From Paralvinella palmiformis (taxonomy: Eukaryota; Annelida; Polychaeta; Terebellida; Alvinellidae), in NCBI GenBank assembly GCA_025642065.1, contig JAODUP010000186.1, positions 452,501 through 516,500 on the forward strand: 64,000 nt of DNA. The letters run 5' to 3'. A program made the position numbers and the translations under genes. Within the stretch, counting starts at the first letter, position 1. Each line of letters starts with the position of its first letter. A model generated the notes under the pieces. It had not been told where the DNA came from. It made no database searches and was given only the letters and a program-made list of their open reading frames with translations. This document shows, piece by piece, positions 1 to 11,503 of the stretch.

Positions 1-170
1 GATTTGAGTGGTAAGTGAGTAAGTCCCTTGTTTAGCCTCAGCCCTGCTGACCATTGCGACGTATGACTGAGGGCCTATCCCCGAAGGAAACATCTCATAA
101 ATACGGCTATCAATTGGGATCAGAACCCTAACTTATAGGTTAGCTATACCCGCCACGTTACTGAAGCACC
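1..170 (-). mobile_element. Probable SINE, second family (GTGA-tailed), copy 1
   Basis: The block opens with GTGAGTGAG-like sequence followed by TTGTTTAGCC and, near 110, a degenerate complement of a Pol III B box (GGGATCAGAACCCT). The same order of landmarks recurs near 36840 and 45045, which is why I treat it as a dispersed tRNA-derived element. It is diverged and may run off the window start. Confidence 0.4.
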
Positions 171-327
171 GCATCGTATCCGGTGTCTTAGTTAATCTAA
201 TTATAGAAGAGTGTGCATCTATCTATCCATCAATCTGGATGTCTATCTGTCTCTCTGTCTGTCTACCTGTCTGTTTGTCTCAGTCTGTTTGCATATGTCC
301 GTCCATGTGTTCGTCCTCCCATCCATC

Positions 328-443
<116 letters not shown>

Positions 444-575
444 CATCGAAGTGGCTAAGTAAGGGACGACTGTAAATCGTATTGAGTCTACTAAAGTTTC
501 AGCAGCTATAGGACAGATGGGGGGAGCGATGTTGCTAATGGGTTTGGCTCTCCTCGGCCAGACGATGACAATAAC

Positions 576-593
576 AGCGCCCCCTCGTGGCCA
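576..593 (-). promoter_or_regulatory. CTCF-like insulator motif
   Basis: Read on the minus strand the site is TGGCCACGAGGGGGCGCT. It differs at one position from the vertebrate CTCF consensus that I remember. CTCF recognition is conserved across bilaterians, so the match is meaningful, but one site found by eye is weak evidence. It lies in a locally GC-rich stretch about 4.6 kb upstream of the first bHLH gene. Confidence 0.4.
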
Positions 594-747
594 GCCAAAT
601 GTCAAGCGCCCTCTGCCATTGGCGAAACAATTTACGAAGTCAGCGAGGCGGAACCAGCAACATGTATATAAACGTCTGCGGCCGTGGCGTCGATGTCGAC
701 AACATACAAACCGATCGGACACTCGTTGGCTCATCAACCACCCGCCC

Positions 748-815
748 ACACACACACACACACACGCGCGGACACACGCGGACACAGGCACGCGCGCGCG
801 CTGACACGCGGACCC
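748..815. repeat. (CA)n/(CG)n compound repeat
   Basis: An alternating purine-pyrimidine tract runs from CA repeats into GCGCGC and GGACACACGC units. Confidence 0.85.
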
Positions 816-1693
816 ACACTCTTACGCGGTGGCACGCTCGACCTGCGACAGTGGCGACATCAGCGATCGGTTCCGGCTACGGGAGACTGGTAGCTGCCTC
901 TCTTAATGACTCGGCTCGTCGACCAGGTAAGTCGGACATCCTATCACTCAGCATCCGGACTTCTTTATTACCTGTAGAAGTTCGCGCGTGTTCGGTGAAG
1001 TGTGTCATCTATCTATCTATCTATCTATTCGCCAACTCGTCAATAAATGTTACGCCGGACGGAGTAAAGGTTGGGGATTTCGTCGGGGTGTTTCCCGCGT
1101 TCGATTTTCCCCCATCATTCCGCGTGCCCCCTCCCTCCCTCCGCGCCTCCCCCCAATATACGTATTTGGTATTTTTTGGGGAAGATTTATGCCTGATACA
1201 TATTTAATATTTCCCGTTTGTAGGAAAGTGATAAAATGTAACAAATAACGATACAATTAGTTATAACTGGAGAGGAAGAACGGTAGTGATGGACTTGTAT
1301 AATGATAAACGTTTCAGTGGTGCTCTTCCTGGTGATGATGATGATGATGATGATGATAATAATAATAATACTGGCCGATAATGATGATGGTGATGATCTT
1401 GATGATGATTATGATAACCGCAGTAATGAAAATGACCGCTTTAACTGTAATTAATAATATCGTGATAATCATCACAAGCATCGCCAATTCATCATCGTCA
1501 TCATCATCATCATCGTCATCATCATCGTCATTGTCACCATCACCACTATCATCACCACCACCATCATAACAAGGATACAAATAAAGATGGCTACGATGGT
1601 TGAAGGCCTTGAGACAACATTTTTTGGAGGGGGGGGGCACTTTGTGGGTTAGACCGCTTCCCTCACCCTCGTACAGATAACCTTAACTATGAT

Positions 1694-1782
1694 GACTACT
1701 ACTACTACTACTACTACTACTAATAATAATAATAATAATAATTAATTATTATTATTATTATTGTTATTATTATTATTGTTAT
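1694..1782. repeat. Compound trinucleotide repeat CTA-TAA-TTA
   Basis: Direct runs of CTA, then TAA, then TTA triplets follow one another. The last two are mutual reverse complements, so the tract can fold on itself. Confidence 0.9.
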
Positions 1783-2139
1783 AACATCGGCAGCAGCTGT
1801 TGCTAGAACATTACCGATAGGTCAAGGTCATTATTACGTCATAGCCCTATGTTAATTAATAGCCCCTATCCACCAATAGGATTTCAACATCACACTTAAC
1901 GTATTCCCGTTTATCAGGGGTTAGTTTTTTATTGTCTTACCGACTCCATACAAATGATCTGTCTATAACAACCACCATTAAAGGTCTGCCGTAGTAATTT
2001 GACTTTTTTCTGGCTTCTTTGAAGATGATAATTATTTCATTTTACCGAGCACTTTTTTCCGTTTAATGGAAGCCAAATGTCTGTGTTTAATGTTAGAAGT
2101 GGCCAAAATACGGCGAGCTTATCACCTGTACGCGCTCGC

Positions 2140-2400
2140 ATGCGCACGCACACGCACGCACGCACGCACACATGCACATGCACATACACACGCAAATAGA
2201 GAGAGACAGAGAGACAGAGAGAGAGCTGAGCATTAACGGGCAGGTGTTTTCTGGCATATACCGCGCCAATGTATGTGTATGAGTTTTCGCGCGTGCACGT
2301 ATGCGTATATGCACACACATACACACACACAGACACACACACACAGACACACACACATACACACACACACACACACACAGAGAGAGAGGGGGGGGGGGGA
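2140..2400. repeat. Compound CA/CG/GA microsatellite
   Basis: CGCACGCA and CACATG units, a GAGA tract, then long CA repeats ending in GAGAGA and a poly-G run. Non-coding low-complexity sequence. Confidence 0.85.
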
Positions 2401-3238
2401 CTTTGATAGATAAATAGCTAGTCAGACTGCTAAAATACAGCAAAAATCCCGTCCAGGTGATAATGTGCGAGCATGTACTTGTGCGTGTGTGCGCACGTTG
2501 ACACGATTGTTAGTTTGTCTGTCCGTCTGTCTGTTAACTACACGGTAGACAGTTTATCCCCAGTTAACATTAGATTATCCATTGTCATGAGTCCAACAAA
2601 TATCCGATTTCTTTCTATATTTTGCTCAGTTGCCTCAAACCTATCAGCTTCCACGCGTTACTCATTAGCATAAACTGATGTGCATGCAACAATTATGCTA
2701 ACAAGCTGAAATTATTATTCACGATATTAGCATAATTATTACTCTCAACCCCCAACCTTTTAGTACACATTGTTCCATATTTTTGTTTATGTACAAATTG
2801 TGGCTTTGTACGTTCACTAATTTTTAATATGTTAAGGGAGGGTACATTTCCTTTACCCCCTCCCCCCTCTCTCTCCCTCCCTCTCTTTCTCTCTCCCACT
2901 CTTCCCTTACACATCATGCCCATAAACACAGGCACACGCGCGCGCGCGCGCACACACACATACAGTGAAAGAAATCATTTAAAACATATTCCATACTATC
3001 TGTTAAGGCATTAACTAGTATATGACGACATAAGTATGGGGATTTACGTGCCAGTTTTCCACTTTTGTCACATGATCCAGCTGTTGTTTGGCAAGTACAG
3101 TTCCAGCTGTGATGTAGTGGGCGTCTGTTTGTTTTTCATTTCGCTAAAGGATTTCACTTCTCCACTTTTTTTCTATCACCAGTGGCACCATAGACAAAAA
3201 CAGCGCCCAAACAACCAATAAATGCAATTCGAACGGCA

Positions 3239-3241
3239 CAC

Positions 3242-3285
<44 letters not shown>

Positions 3286-3290
3286 GCACT
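3239..3290. repeat. (ACGC)n tetranucleotide repeat
   Basis: About 12 ACGC units. The same motif forms a much longer array at 9549-9677. Confidence 0.95.
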
Positions 3291-3501
3291 CGAACGTTTC
3301 TAAGAGCATATTTCATGTCTAATCTACGAAATGTTATCCACTAATCACTAAATATTCAATTTATACAGTCGCCTGTTTGTATTATTTAAAGAAAAAATAT
3401 TCTGCATTTATTCTATTGATTTTTCTTATAACTGTAAATATTAAGATCTATGTACGAACACTACTACATTATTAAAGGAATTTACATAATATACTAGTTC
3501 A

Positions 3502-3550
<49 letters not shown>

Positions 3551-3765
3551 ACGCAAAAGTTTGGATGCAATATTTGTTCTTTTACTATGTACCATTTTTT
3601 TCTGTTTCCAATATTAATTAGTTCATAGACAGGAAAATACATAGTATACTATTACGCTATTATTATTATTAATTAACATTACGCAATAGTCTTTAGTTAG
3701 CCAATCAGAAGGCGCAGAAAATACAACATCTCCCATCTATATGCGCGTGCCTGCATGCGTGTGTG

Positions 3766-3798
<33 letters not shown>

Positions 3799-4456
3799 AC
3801 CTTTTCTTACTGTCCGTTGAAAATGTCACCGTCAACAAAATCCTTTATACCCCGTGAAGCGGACACGTCAGCTAAAGTAATAAATTTTCTAACCTTAAGT
3901 TGAGCGGTCGTAGAGTTTAAAACGAAAATAAAGGTTTTTGTCATCAAGATCATTATCTCTATCAGTCATTATGTTAGGGTGACTGACGTGTGAACTCCCT
4001 AACTGTAAAACCAACCATTGTATCGAGACACACAAAAGTACACACCGCTTCTCCCGCACCCAAACCTCCCCCCGCATCGCAGGAGATCAAACACATCTAC
4101 GATAATAGCTACTCCGCCAAAGATACGCATAGTAGTTGATATCTACGATAATAACGCGGCTCTCCGAAAGTGCTCCTCCAAACTCCACCCCTCCATCACC
4201 CCACTCCACCCCTTCATTCGACTCACCTGGACGAGCTTTTGACTTTATTTATTATCTTTCACACCTGACTTAGCTAATTGAAAGCTTGTTCAAAGCGAGG
4301 CCTGTGGCCGAACACAAACCACAATGTCGCTGACTGAGTATTTATTGTGTGGGTGTGTGTGTGGGGGGGGTCCATTTTATAGATAATTTTCGGCCGCCGA
4401 ATTTTCTTTGTTATTATCGAAGATCTGAATTAATCCCTTGGTATACAAGTAAAAAT

Positions 4457-4510
<54 letters not shown>

Positions 4511-5014
4511 AAATCTTTCTGGCCATGTTTCTTGGTGTCTATCACATTAATGATATAATTAAGAAAATATGAACATTGCGAAGTCTGACGTATTAATAAG
4601 TACTTCAAAGGTTGATATATAGACTTCGAAATGCAAGCTGCCATTTCTCGTCTTTAGCTTTTTGTTTTCTATAAGCTGTTTTCTCACGAGGCGCTTCTAT
4701 ATATTGTTTTCGGTTCGATTGCAGGATCTCGCAATCATTATACAGTTTCCAGTAATTATGATAATTCGGCGAAATAATAAAATACGGCTCTTTGTCCGCC
4801 CGACAAAAACCTGGCCGAGATGTATTGATATGTTAAATTATGCCAGAGGTCAATAGATGTCGTAATTTATTCTCCTGCGTCCGTGACTCATTACGATATG
4901 ATGATGTAGACGGAATTCTACTATCGACTGGCATTTTATTTTTAAGCACCCAGAAATTAAGAGAGAGTGAGAGAGAGAGAGAGAGAGTGAGAGAGAGAGG
5001 CTAATCACACGATA

Positions 5015-5123
5015 CATCTGTTTTTATCATCTGTCACCTTTTGTTTTCATCTGCAGCGCTACACCTGAGCCGGCCATATATCACCTGTAGCCCATCGCGG
5101 GGACAGATGCTTTTTGTCACGTG
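5015..5123 (+). promoter_or_regulatory. E-box cluster upstream of the first bHLH gene
   Basis: Seven CANNTG boxes lie within 110 bp: CATCTG at 5015, 5028 and 5048, CACCTG at 5062 and 5082, CAGATG at 5104 and CACGTG at 5118. A TATA-like CATATAT lies at about 5075. The cluster ends 110 bp before the proposed start codon. E-boxes are the binding sites of bHLH dimers, so auto- or cross-regulation by a bHLH factor is a reasonable inference; occupancy is not shown. Confidence 0.55.
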
Positions 5124-5232
5124 ACAATATCGGACAGTTCTCACACTCGATTGGTTCCGCAGTCGGCTGAACGCGCATACCCGACCTTTTGGGCTCCACC
5201 GAAACGACCCCCCCTCCCTGTGACATCACAAC

Positions 5233-5357
5233 ATGGCAGCTTCACCTGCGCCGAGCCCCGATGGCTCGTACGGAACCTACCCGTCGTCCGGCCACTCCAC
5301 TCCGCAGCCGGGTACCAACTGCGTATTTGTACCGATCGACCTTCCCGCCAAGAACAA

Positions 5358-5389
<32 letters not shown>

Positions 5390-6180
5390 ACAGCAGCAGC
5401 AACAACAACAACAATCGAAGAGCCATGTGCGACCCAGAGAGCGGACAACACCAAGGTCATGTTCAGGGTCAGACGCAAATGACCGCCGCCCAGAGCGAAG
5501 CTCACTACTTGCACGTGGCGACCTCCGACGGCGGCGGCGACGGCGGCAGCCACTTCACGATGGCCGACGTGAACGTTAGCTCGCCGCAGATCACGTGGTC
5601 GACCGGAAGCGACGGGATGTCGTTCACGTTCAGCGGGGTGCCGACCGGCGGCACGATGACGTCGACGTCGGAGTGCTCGTACGCCAGCAGCGTCGACGAT
5701 CTCGACGACCAGAGGAGCACCGGGGACGAGACATCGAAACCGAAACCGAAACGGCGGCGGGTAATTACCAAGGACCAGCGGCGAGCGGCCAATCAGCGTG
5801 AGCGACGCCGCATGGTGACCCTGAATGACGCCTTCGACATGCTGAAACAACGCATACCGACGTTTACGCACGAGAAGAAGCTCTCCAGGATAGAAACCCT
5901 CCGGCTGGCCATCTCCTACATAGGCTTCATGGGACAGCTAGTCGACGGGAAACACCCCAGTGACGTCACTGCCGGATTGCCCTTTATCAAGTCGGACGAC
6001 GACCAATCGGGGCACGGTGGCCTGGCCGACGTCATCGACAACTACAGCTACGTCATGCACGAATCAGCGATGGCGCCCGCCGACTCCATGGCGACGATGG
6101 ACGCCGCAGCCTACGTCACCGACATGAGCCAGTACCACCACAACGGTTATTATTCCAACGGCGGCTTCATGACCCAATGA
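5233..6180 (+). CDS. Fer3/FERD3L-like bHLH transcription factor, paralogue 1
   Basis: This single-exon ORF of 315 codons encodes a class A bHLH factor of the atonal superfamily, Fer/48-related group. An Asn/Ser-rich tract built from AAC and AGC codons occupies about residues 40-61. A Lys/Arg patch starts near residue 172, and the basic region contains RRAANQRERRRM. Helix 1, loop and helix 2 follow to about residue 237, including [20 protein letters not shown], which is diagnostic for Fer3 (vertebrate proteins have [19 protein letters not shown]). The tail is about 80 residues. The ATG at 5233 is the first long-frame Met after the E-box cluster. Fer3 genes are neural or gut developmental regulators that act as E-protein heterodimers on E-boxes; that role is family knowledge. 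Loop and helix 2 are more diverged than in the neighbour at 11504. The gene is much richer in GC and CpG than its surroundings. AATAAA lies at 6787. Confidence 0.9.
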
Positions 6181-6210
6181 GCATGCGCAACAACACTGAA
6201 CTGGGACATA

Positions 6211-6211
<1 letters not shown>

Positions 6212-6251
<40 letters not shown>

Positions 6252-6272
6252 AGAGAGAGAGAGAGAGAGAGT
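6212..6272. repeat. (TA)n then (GA)n in the 3' flank of paralogue 1
   Basis: It begins about 30 bp after the stop codon, so it is probably transcribed in the 3' UTR. AATAAA at 6787 would give a 3' UTR of roughly 0.6 kb. Confidence 0.8.
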
Positions 6273-6607
6273 TTTTAAACTAGTTGAACATTTTAAAATT
6301 AAAACTGCCTACATTATCAAAAATAAGTGTTCCCACAACTGTATCGGGGACAGTAATCATTGTATAATAGACATCGTATCTTGAGCATTATTTTGTTTTC
6401 CAGTCGTCGTACGTCAAAGATGAAACCTAGTCAAAGCTTTATTTATTAATAATATTTATTTATATTACGATAGCGATGGTAACCCGTCCTTGATCCGACC
6501 GAGCGTGGCCTGTTCCTGTACATTAGTATTTTTATTAGTTTAATTCTAGTCGTGTCTTGCCACTGTTCCATTGAATCCGTGTTAATGGAGGTACTGGCTA
6601 GTTAACC

Positions 6608-6656
6608 GGAACACACACGAACGCACACAGACACACACACACACACACACACACAC
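6608..6656. repeat. (CA)n microsatellite
   Basis: A CA dinucleotide run that may lie within the 3' UTR of the bHLH gene ending at 6180. Confidence 0.85.
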
Positions 6657-6997
6657 GTTGTTCATTTGGTGTATTTTCATCTCCGTGTTTGTTCGTCATA
6701 TTTGTTTGAATACAGACGAATTATTAGCATTATTATGTCCCGAGATCACATATACTGTTTTGTTTGTTTTCATGCAGCTTCCGGCAAATAAATATATATA
6801 TATATCAATATGAAATTATGATTTCGGCAGTGCAGACTGCTGGTTTGAGTGTGCTTGTGCGTGCGTGGGTGTGTGTGTTTTTTTAGGATACATAAGATGG
6901 CTCCGACTCAGAGTACAAAGATCCAAAGATAGCTGCCACAAATCTATTCATTTATAAAACTATACATATACCGCAATATGTCGTCGAGTCTAATCAA

Positions 6998-7155
6998 ACC
7001 ACTCACTCACCATCACCACCACCACCACCCCCACCACCACCACCCCCACCACCACCACCACCACCACCACCACCACCACCACCACCACCACCACCACCAC
7101 CACCACCACCACCACCACCACCACCACCACCACCACCACCACCACCACCACCAAA

Positions 7156-7216
<61 letters not shown>
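6998..7216. repeat. (CCA)n array joined to (CAAT)n array
   Basis: About 50 CCA triplets (6998-7153) run directly into about 15 CAAT/AATC tetranucleotides. Translations of the tract give poly-His and Ser-Ile-Asn-Gln ladders, which are artefacts. Confidence 0.95.
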
Positions 7217-8350
7217 CCACTCATACGTGCATCCGTGAATATTCATGTCAAGGCGCATCTATACTCTAGCGTGTGACAAGACTTGATATTAATTAGCCTA
7301 GAGTATACAACTTGTGGGCGATTCATATGGTGACCAAATCGAGAAAGGAGACTTTTCCTACCGAGGCGTTTATTATCTTAGCAGTGTTCCAACGCGAGTG
7401 AACGTAGTATATGGTGGTGCTGTTGATATTGAACTTGTATACTTAAAAAAACAAGCATCATCTGGGTAGTTTATCAGGAGAATAAAACCGTACGGTCAGG
7501 TTTCCATAGACTGACTGAGACAATTAATGTTCTATTAGCCAAATTACTTGTACCCCAAAGGAGCTTTGCGACGCGGTCAAAACGCGACGGCGACGAGAAA
7601 GAAATACAGGGGACGGGCATTCTGTACGAGTACGTGCGAGCACGCATACGCGTTTATCGGATTACCATAAACTATTGAAGTCCCCGCTCACTATTATAAG
7701 CGACCGACTGACAAAGGCGAAACCGACCCGTCCGTTGATCCCCGATCAAAGGAAGCCATTTGGTGCTACGTATGTTCCTTTGTCTGGAGAAGCCCTCTGC
7801 GGGCAGTATATCAGCGAGGGTTTTGTCCATTTCGACGTGCAGAACAAAGATTACAGAATGTTACACGTTCGTCATATATCAACACTTCATTTTTCTGATT
7901 AGAGCGAGGCCCGTTGGCTGACGGCGAAATATAAAAACCAATCCAGCAAAATCCAGGTTATTAAATCTACTTCGGCTAAATAATTCGATATTCGGCTAAC
8001 TAAATCAACCATCAAGTGTATAAACGCGTAGTTTAAGTTTCGCCTAAATACACCAGTGTCAAGCTAATTATATTAGCATCAGGATGAATTTATGGAAATG
8101 TGAATAAATAGTTGTGGGAAAAACACCAATCGAAATACATCAAAATCCTACAAAGCCTAGTTTTGTTTCAATGATAGTTTCTTGTTTATATTTAGATTAT
8201 CCTCTTCTAGATTATTTTAGAAATTAGTTTTTTTTTCTTTATTTTTTCTAATTATAACGGTAATTAAATTATACATTTAATTAGTTTGGAGTGATAATTG
8301 TTGTTTGAACGAAAGAATAACACCTGTGCCAGTGCCTTAAATATCTTTAT
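7217..8350. other. No recognised gene; 75-codon ORF at 7675-7902
   Basis: The ORF at 7675-7902 has no ATG at its 5' end, follows an in-frame stop and ends in HISTLHFSD. It matches no family I recognise. Base composition here is higher in GC than the AT-rich DNA that follows, so a decayed coding segment is possible. The rest appears non-coding. Confidence 0.3.
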
Positions 8351-8354
<4 letters not shown>

Positions 8355-8401
<47 letters not shown>

Positions 8402-8434
8402 TCCACTCACTCACTCACTCACTCACTCACTCAC

Positions 8435-8466
<32 letters not shown>

Positions 8467-8472
8467 CCACTG
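8355..8472. repeat. Graded array (CA)n - (CACT)n - (CAAT)n
   Basis: CA repeats change into CACT repeats and then CAAT repeats without a gap, each step being a single-base change per tetranucleotide. ATT/TAA triplets follow after a short spacer. Confidence 0.9.
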
Positions 8473-8619
8473 ACCCAACAATCCACTCTAATATTAATAA
8501 TAATAATAATTATTATTAATATTATTATTACACAGGTAGTATCCTAAATATTTCTCTGATGCCCTTCATCTTTACTCATAAAGAAATCTATTGTTTATAG
8601 AACATAATACATTATTAGT

Positions 8620-8621
<2 letters not shown>

Positions 8622-8652
<31 letters not shown>
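8622..8652. repeat. (TG)n microsatellite
   Basis: A TG run directly before the ATG/GAT tail of a SINE. Confidence 0.85.
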
Positions 8653-8654
<2 letters not shown>

Positions 8655-8685
8655 TGCGTGCGTGCGCATGTGTGCATGTTTGTGT

Positions 8686-8889
8686 GATGATGATGATGAT
8701 GATGATGATTGGTGTTTTACGGCCACTTTTGGGCACATGGTAGGCTAAATGGGCCGAGCGACCTCCAAAGGTAAGCAAGATAAGTCAAAGATGAAACAAC
8801 CTTCAGATATGCCCACGCCGAAATTCGAACACGGGTGGTAGTGATCTGTGGTCCAACACGCTACCAACCAAACCACGGAGGCACCCCCG
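8686..8889 (-). mobile_element. tRNA-derived SINE, family 1, copy A
   Basis: On the minus strand it starts with a tRNA-like head in which a B-box-like GTGTTCGAATTTC is recognisable. It continues through a conserved body (GGTCGCTCGGCCCATTTAGC) and ends in a GAT/ATC trinucleotide tail. The body is shared almost verbatim by copies at 29190, 30943, 38201, 44820 and 55122, which defines the family. Confidence 0.8.
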
Positions 8890-9310
8890 CCTGTTTGTGT
8901 GTGATGGTTTAATACATGCATACATATATACATAAACTGTGCTGTCTTGCTGGTTTGGCAGCGAAATACGGAATAATATACCGCTCCTGGTTTAGGCTGA
9001 TTGAAGCGTCCTTGACATATTAAGTGTACCGAAGTTAGAGTAATCGGTATTTATCGCGTCTTTCAATTGGTAAGTTTTTTGCATAATTATGACGTTTCAG
9101 TCATTTTGTTCATTCACAAGTCTTGTAGCAAATGGTGATGGCCGGCTATTTTATAGTCGAATAAGGGGTGAATCTTTGGATAAGAAGACAGGTCATAGGT
9201 CGCATTATCGGATTATGAGGCTAGATATTTAACATGTCAATATATGTGTATAACTTATCCCCCAAAATACACGTCTGCTACCGTCTCATCACATGTCTCT
9301 CTAGCCCCCC

Positions 9311-9355
9311 GCACACACACACACACACACACACATACACACACACACACACACA
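9311..9355. repeat. (CA)n microsatellite
   Basis: A CA run with one interruption, directly before SINE copy B. Confidence 0.85.
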
Positions 9356-9359
9356 AACA

Positions 9360-9530
9360 ACGGGCCCCCGTGGCCTAACTGGGAGCGCGATTGATCATAA
9401 ATCAATAGCACATGGGTTCAAAACCAGGCCGTGCTATGTCAGAAGGGTGTTTCTTCTTTCACTTTGCTTCATTACCTTTGGAGGTCGCTCGGCCCATTTA
9501 GCCACGAAAGTGGCCCTAAAACAGGACCAT
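9360..9530 (+). mobile_element. tRNA-derived SINE, family 1, copy B (variant head)
   Basis: The body (ACCTTTGGAGGTCGCTCGGC) matches the family. The head differs from the other copies around the anticodon-like region, where it reads TGATCATAAATCA, so this may be a separate subfamily or a second tRNA source. An ACGC array begins just after its 3' end, in place of the usual trinucleotide tail. Confidence 0.7.
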
Positions 9531-9548
9531 TTACACACATATGCGCGT

Positions 9549-9679
<131 letters not shown>

Positions 9680-9689
9680 TTAATAATTA

Positions 9690-10410
9690 CAATAACCAAG
9701 TTACTGGGTCCAGTATAGGATTGCCGTGGTTCGTCGTACTAAAAAGCAACAACAACATCAACAGAAAAAAAAACTAAACTTTCTCGGGAGTGCGTCTTCG
9801 CGATAGGGTTCTAGATCTCTGCGCGGTCGATCTGATTGATTCAATAGAAAATCAGAAGAGCGCGAAAAACAAACGATCCTGGATCTGGTCGAGGTTCAAC
9901 CTGTTGCGGAATTAATTCGCCGGAGACGGTCGGACTCGAGAGATAACCATAAAGCCAGCCCAGCCCGGTAGGCTACTAGTACCGCGTGATATAGCTTGTA
10001 GTGGAGAGGTAACAGGTGTTCTATACCGGTGATGACGGTATAGATTAGTGTCTGATAGAAAACATCCCCCAACAGCATCGTCTGGCACGAGAACATCTGC
10101 CGTAGACGATAGAAAATCGAATAAATCATGAGACCGAAAAACTCGCATCCATCCAGTGCGTGGAAATATTTTGCGCCGACTCCGTCCGGGTGGGGTTCGG
10201 ACGGGGAATGTATATACGGGAGAAAACGGGGCGGGAAAAAGAGGGGAAACGAATGGGTGGCGATTGGGGAAGGAAGGTGGGCGGAGGAACCGGCCAACTG
10301 GGCAGGTGGTTGGTGCTCGATGATGGTTGGCCTAAATAAAGCATGTTGTGTTTATGTTAAATGTATATGAATAGAAGTTCTCGGATTGAATCTGGTCGGT
10401 CACCGGGTGA
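9690..10410. other. Moderately GC-rich, no supported gene
   Basis: A 133-codon open frame exists on the minus strand (9896-10297), but it lacks any motif I recognise and overlaps other open frames, as expected by chance in GC-richer DNA. The stretch may hold regulatory DNA between the two bHLH genes. Confidence 0.35.
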
Positions 10411-10413
10411 ACG

Positions 10414-10784
10414 CCGAGAGAGAGAGAGAGAGAGAGGAGGGGGGGGAGATCCAGAGTGAGAGAGAGAGAGAGTGAGTGACAGAAAGAGAGAGAGAGAATG
10501 GTGTGTGAGTGAGTCAGTGTGTGAGTGAGTAAGGAGTGAGTGAGTGAGTGAGTGAGTGAGTGAGTGAGTGAGTGAGTGAGTGAGTGAGTGAGTGAGTGAG
10601 TGAGTGAGTGAGTGAGTGAGTGAGTGAGTGAGTGAGTGAGTGAGTGAGTGAGTGAGTGAGATGAGTGAGTGAGTGGAGTGAGTGAGTGAGTGAGTGAGTG
10701 AGTGAGTGAGTGAGTGAGTGAGTGAGTGAGTGAGTGAGTGAGTGAGTGAGTGAGTGAGTGAGTGAGTGAGTGAGTGAGTGAGTC
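10414..10784. repeat. (GA)n and very long (GTGA)n array
   Basis: GA tracts (10414-10500) pass into about 60 GTGA units (10535-10784) with small interruptions near 10659 and 10675. The unit equals the GTGAGTGAG end seen in the second SINE family of this window. Confidence 0.95.
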
Positions 10785-11064
10785 AGAGGGTGATTGGAGG
10801 AAAGAGACAGAGAGTGATAATGAAGGAGAAAGAGATATATATATATATATATAGATAGAGAGAGGGGGAGAGTGACTGAGTAAAAAATCGCTTCTCCACA
10901 TTTAGTCCCCCTTGATTAATCATGTTGACAATTCCTTATTCTCTATGCCAGTGCCTTATCACATACTGTTAACAGAGACCAGGTTTTGGCATTAGGCGGT
11001 CGGAATAAAGTCGATTAAATTACTAAACCGTCAGATAACATTCGATATAATCGTCTCCATCAGT

Positions 11065-11103
11065 CAGGTGGGGTAGGACTGGGGGGGGGGCGGCGCACAC
11101 CTG
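11065..11103 (+). promoter_or_regulatory. Two E-boxes upstream of the second bHLH gene
   Basis: CAGGTG at 11065 and CACCTG at 11098 are the same E-box in opposite orientation, separated by a poly-G run. They lie about 400 bp before the start codon at 11504. Functional relevance is inferred only from the neighbouring gene type. Confidence 0.35.
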
Positions 11104-11503
11104 GGAGTGTACCTGCTCCTAAAATGTCAAAAATATCAATTGTGACGCTAATGAGTGACATTTATGAGGATTGTCTATAGGTCATCCTATAGGATGGAAG
11201 CCAATTAAATCAATAGACATATCGGGCACACACGTACACACACGCACGCGCGTACGCACGCACGCACGCGCATACGCGCAAACGCCGACATACGTTCATC
11301 GACAAACGATAGCAACCTTCAGTTTTAAATTAGTTTCCAGTTTGAGGCTCGGTTGTTGTGAAGTTCGGGCTTAAATAACGCGCACGCGAGTACACGACAG
11401 ATGGGTGTTTTTCTACTTGATAAATTCCAGCCATCGGGAATAAATAAGATAATATTATAGATAATAAGCCGGGGCCAAAGAGCAGCCCGTCTCCGAGCCT
11501 GCC

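Larger units (their letters stand above)
1240..4960. other. Intergenic, microsatellite-rich, no gene seen
   Basis: This stretch contains triplet repeats (GAT and CAT near 1331-1370 and 1487-1565, CTA/TAA/TTA at 1694-1782), compound CA/CG/GA repeats (2140-2400), ACGC tetranucleotides (3239-3290) and TA runs (3507-3547, 3775-3798, 4460-4508). I see no ORF with family resemblance and no convincing exon. Confidence 0.7.

Noticed and set aside
5242..5871. 209-codon open frame antisense to the first bHLH gene
   Set aside because: It is a shadow of the GC-rich coding strand, with an Arg/Val-rich composition typical of reversed GC-rich codons, and has no motif of its own.
6978..7238. Poly-His protein of 86 codons
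   Set aside because: Pure translation of (CCA)n and (CAAT)n arrays.
10332..10901. 189-codon Thr-His-Ser-Leu repeat frame
   Set aside because: Translation of the (GTGA)n array.
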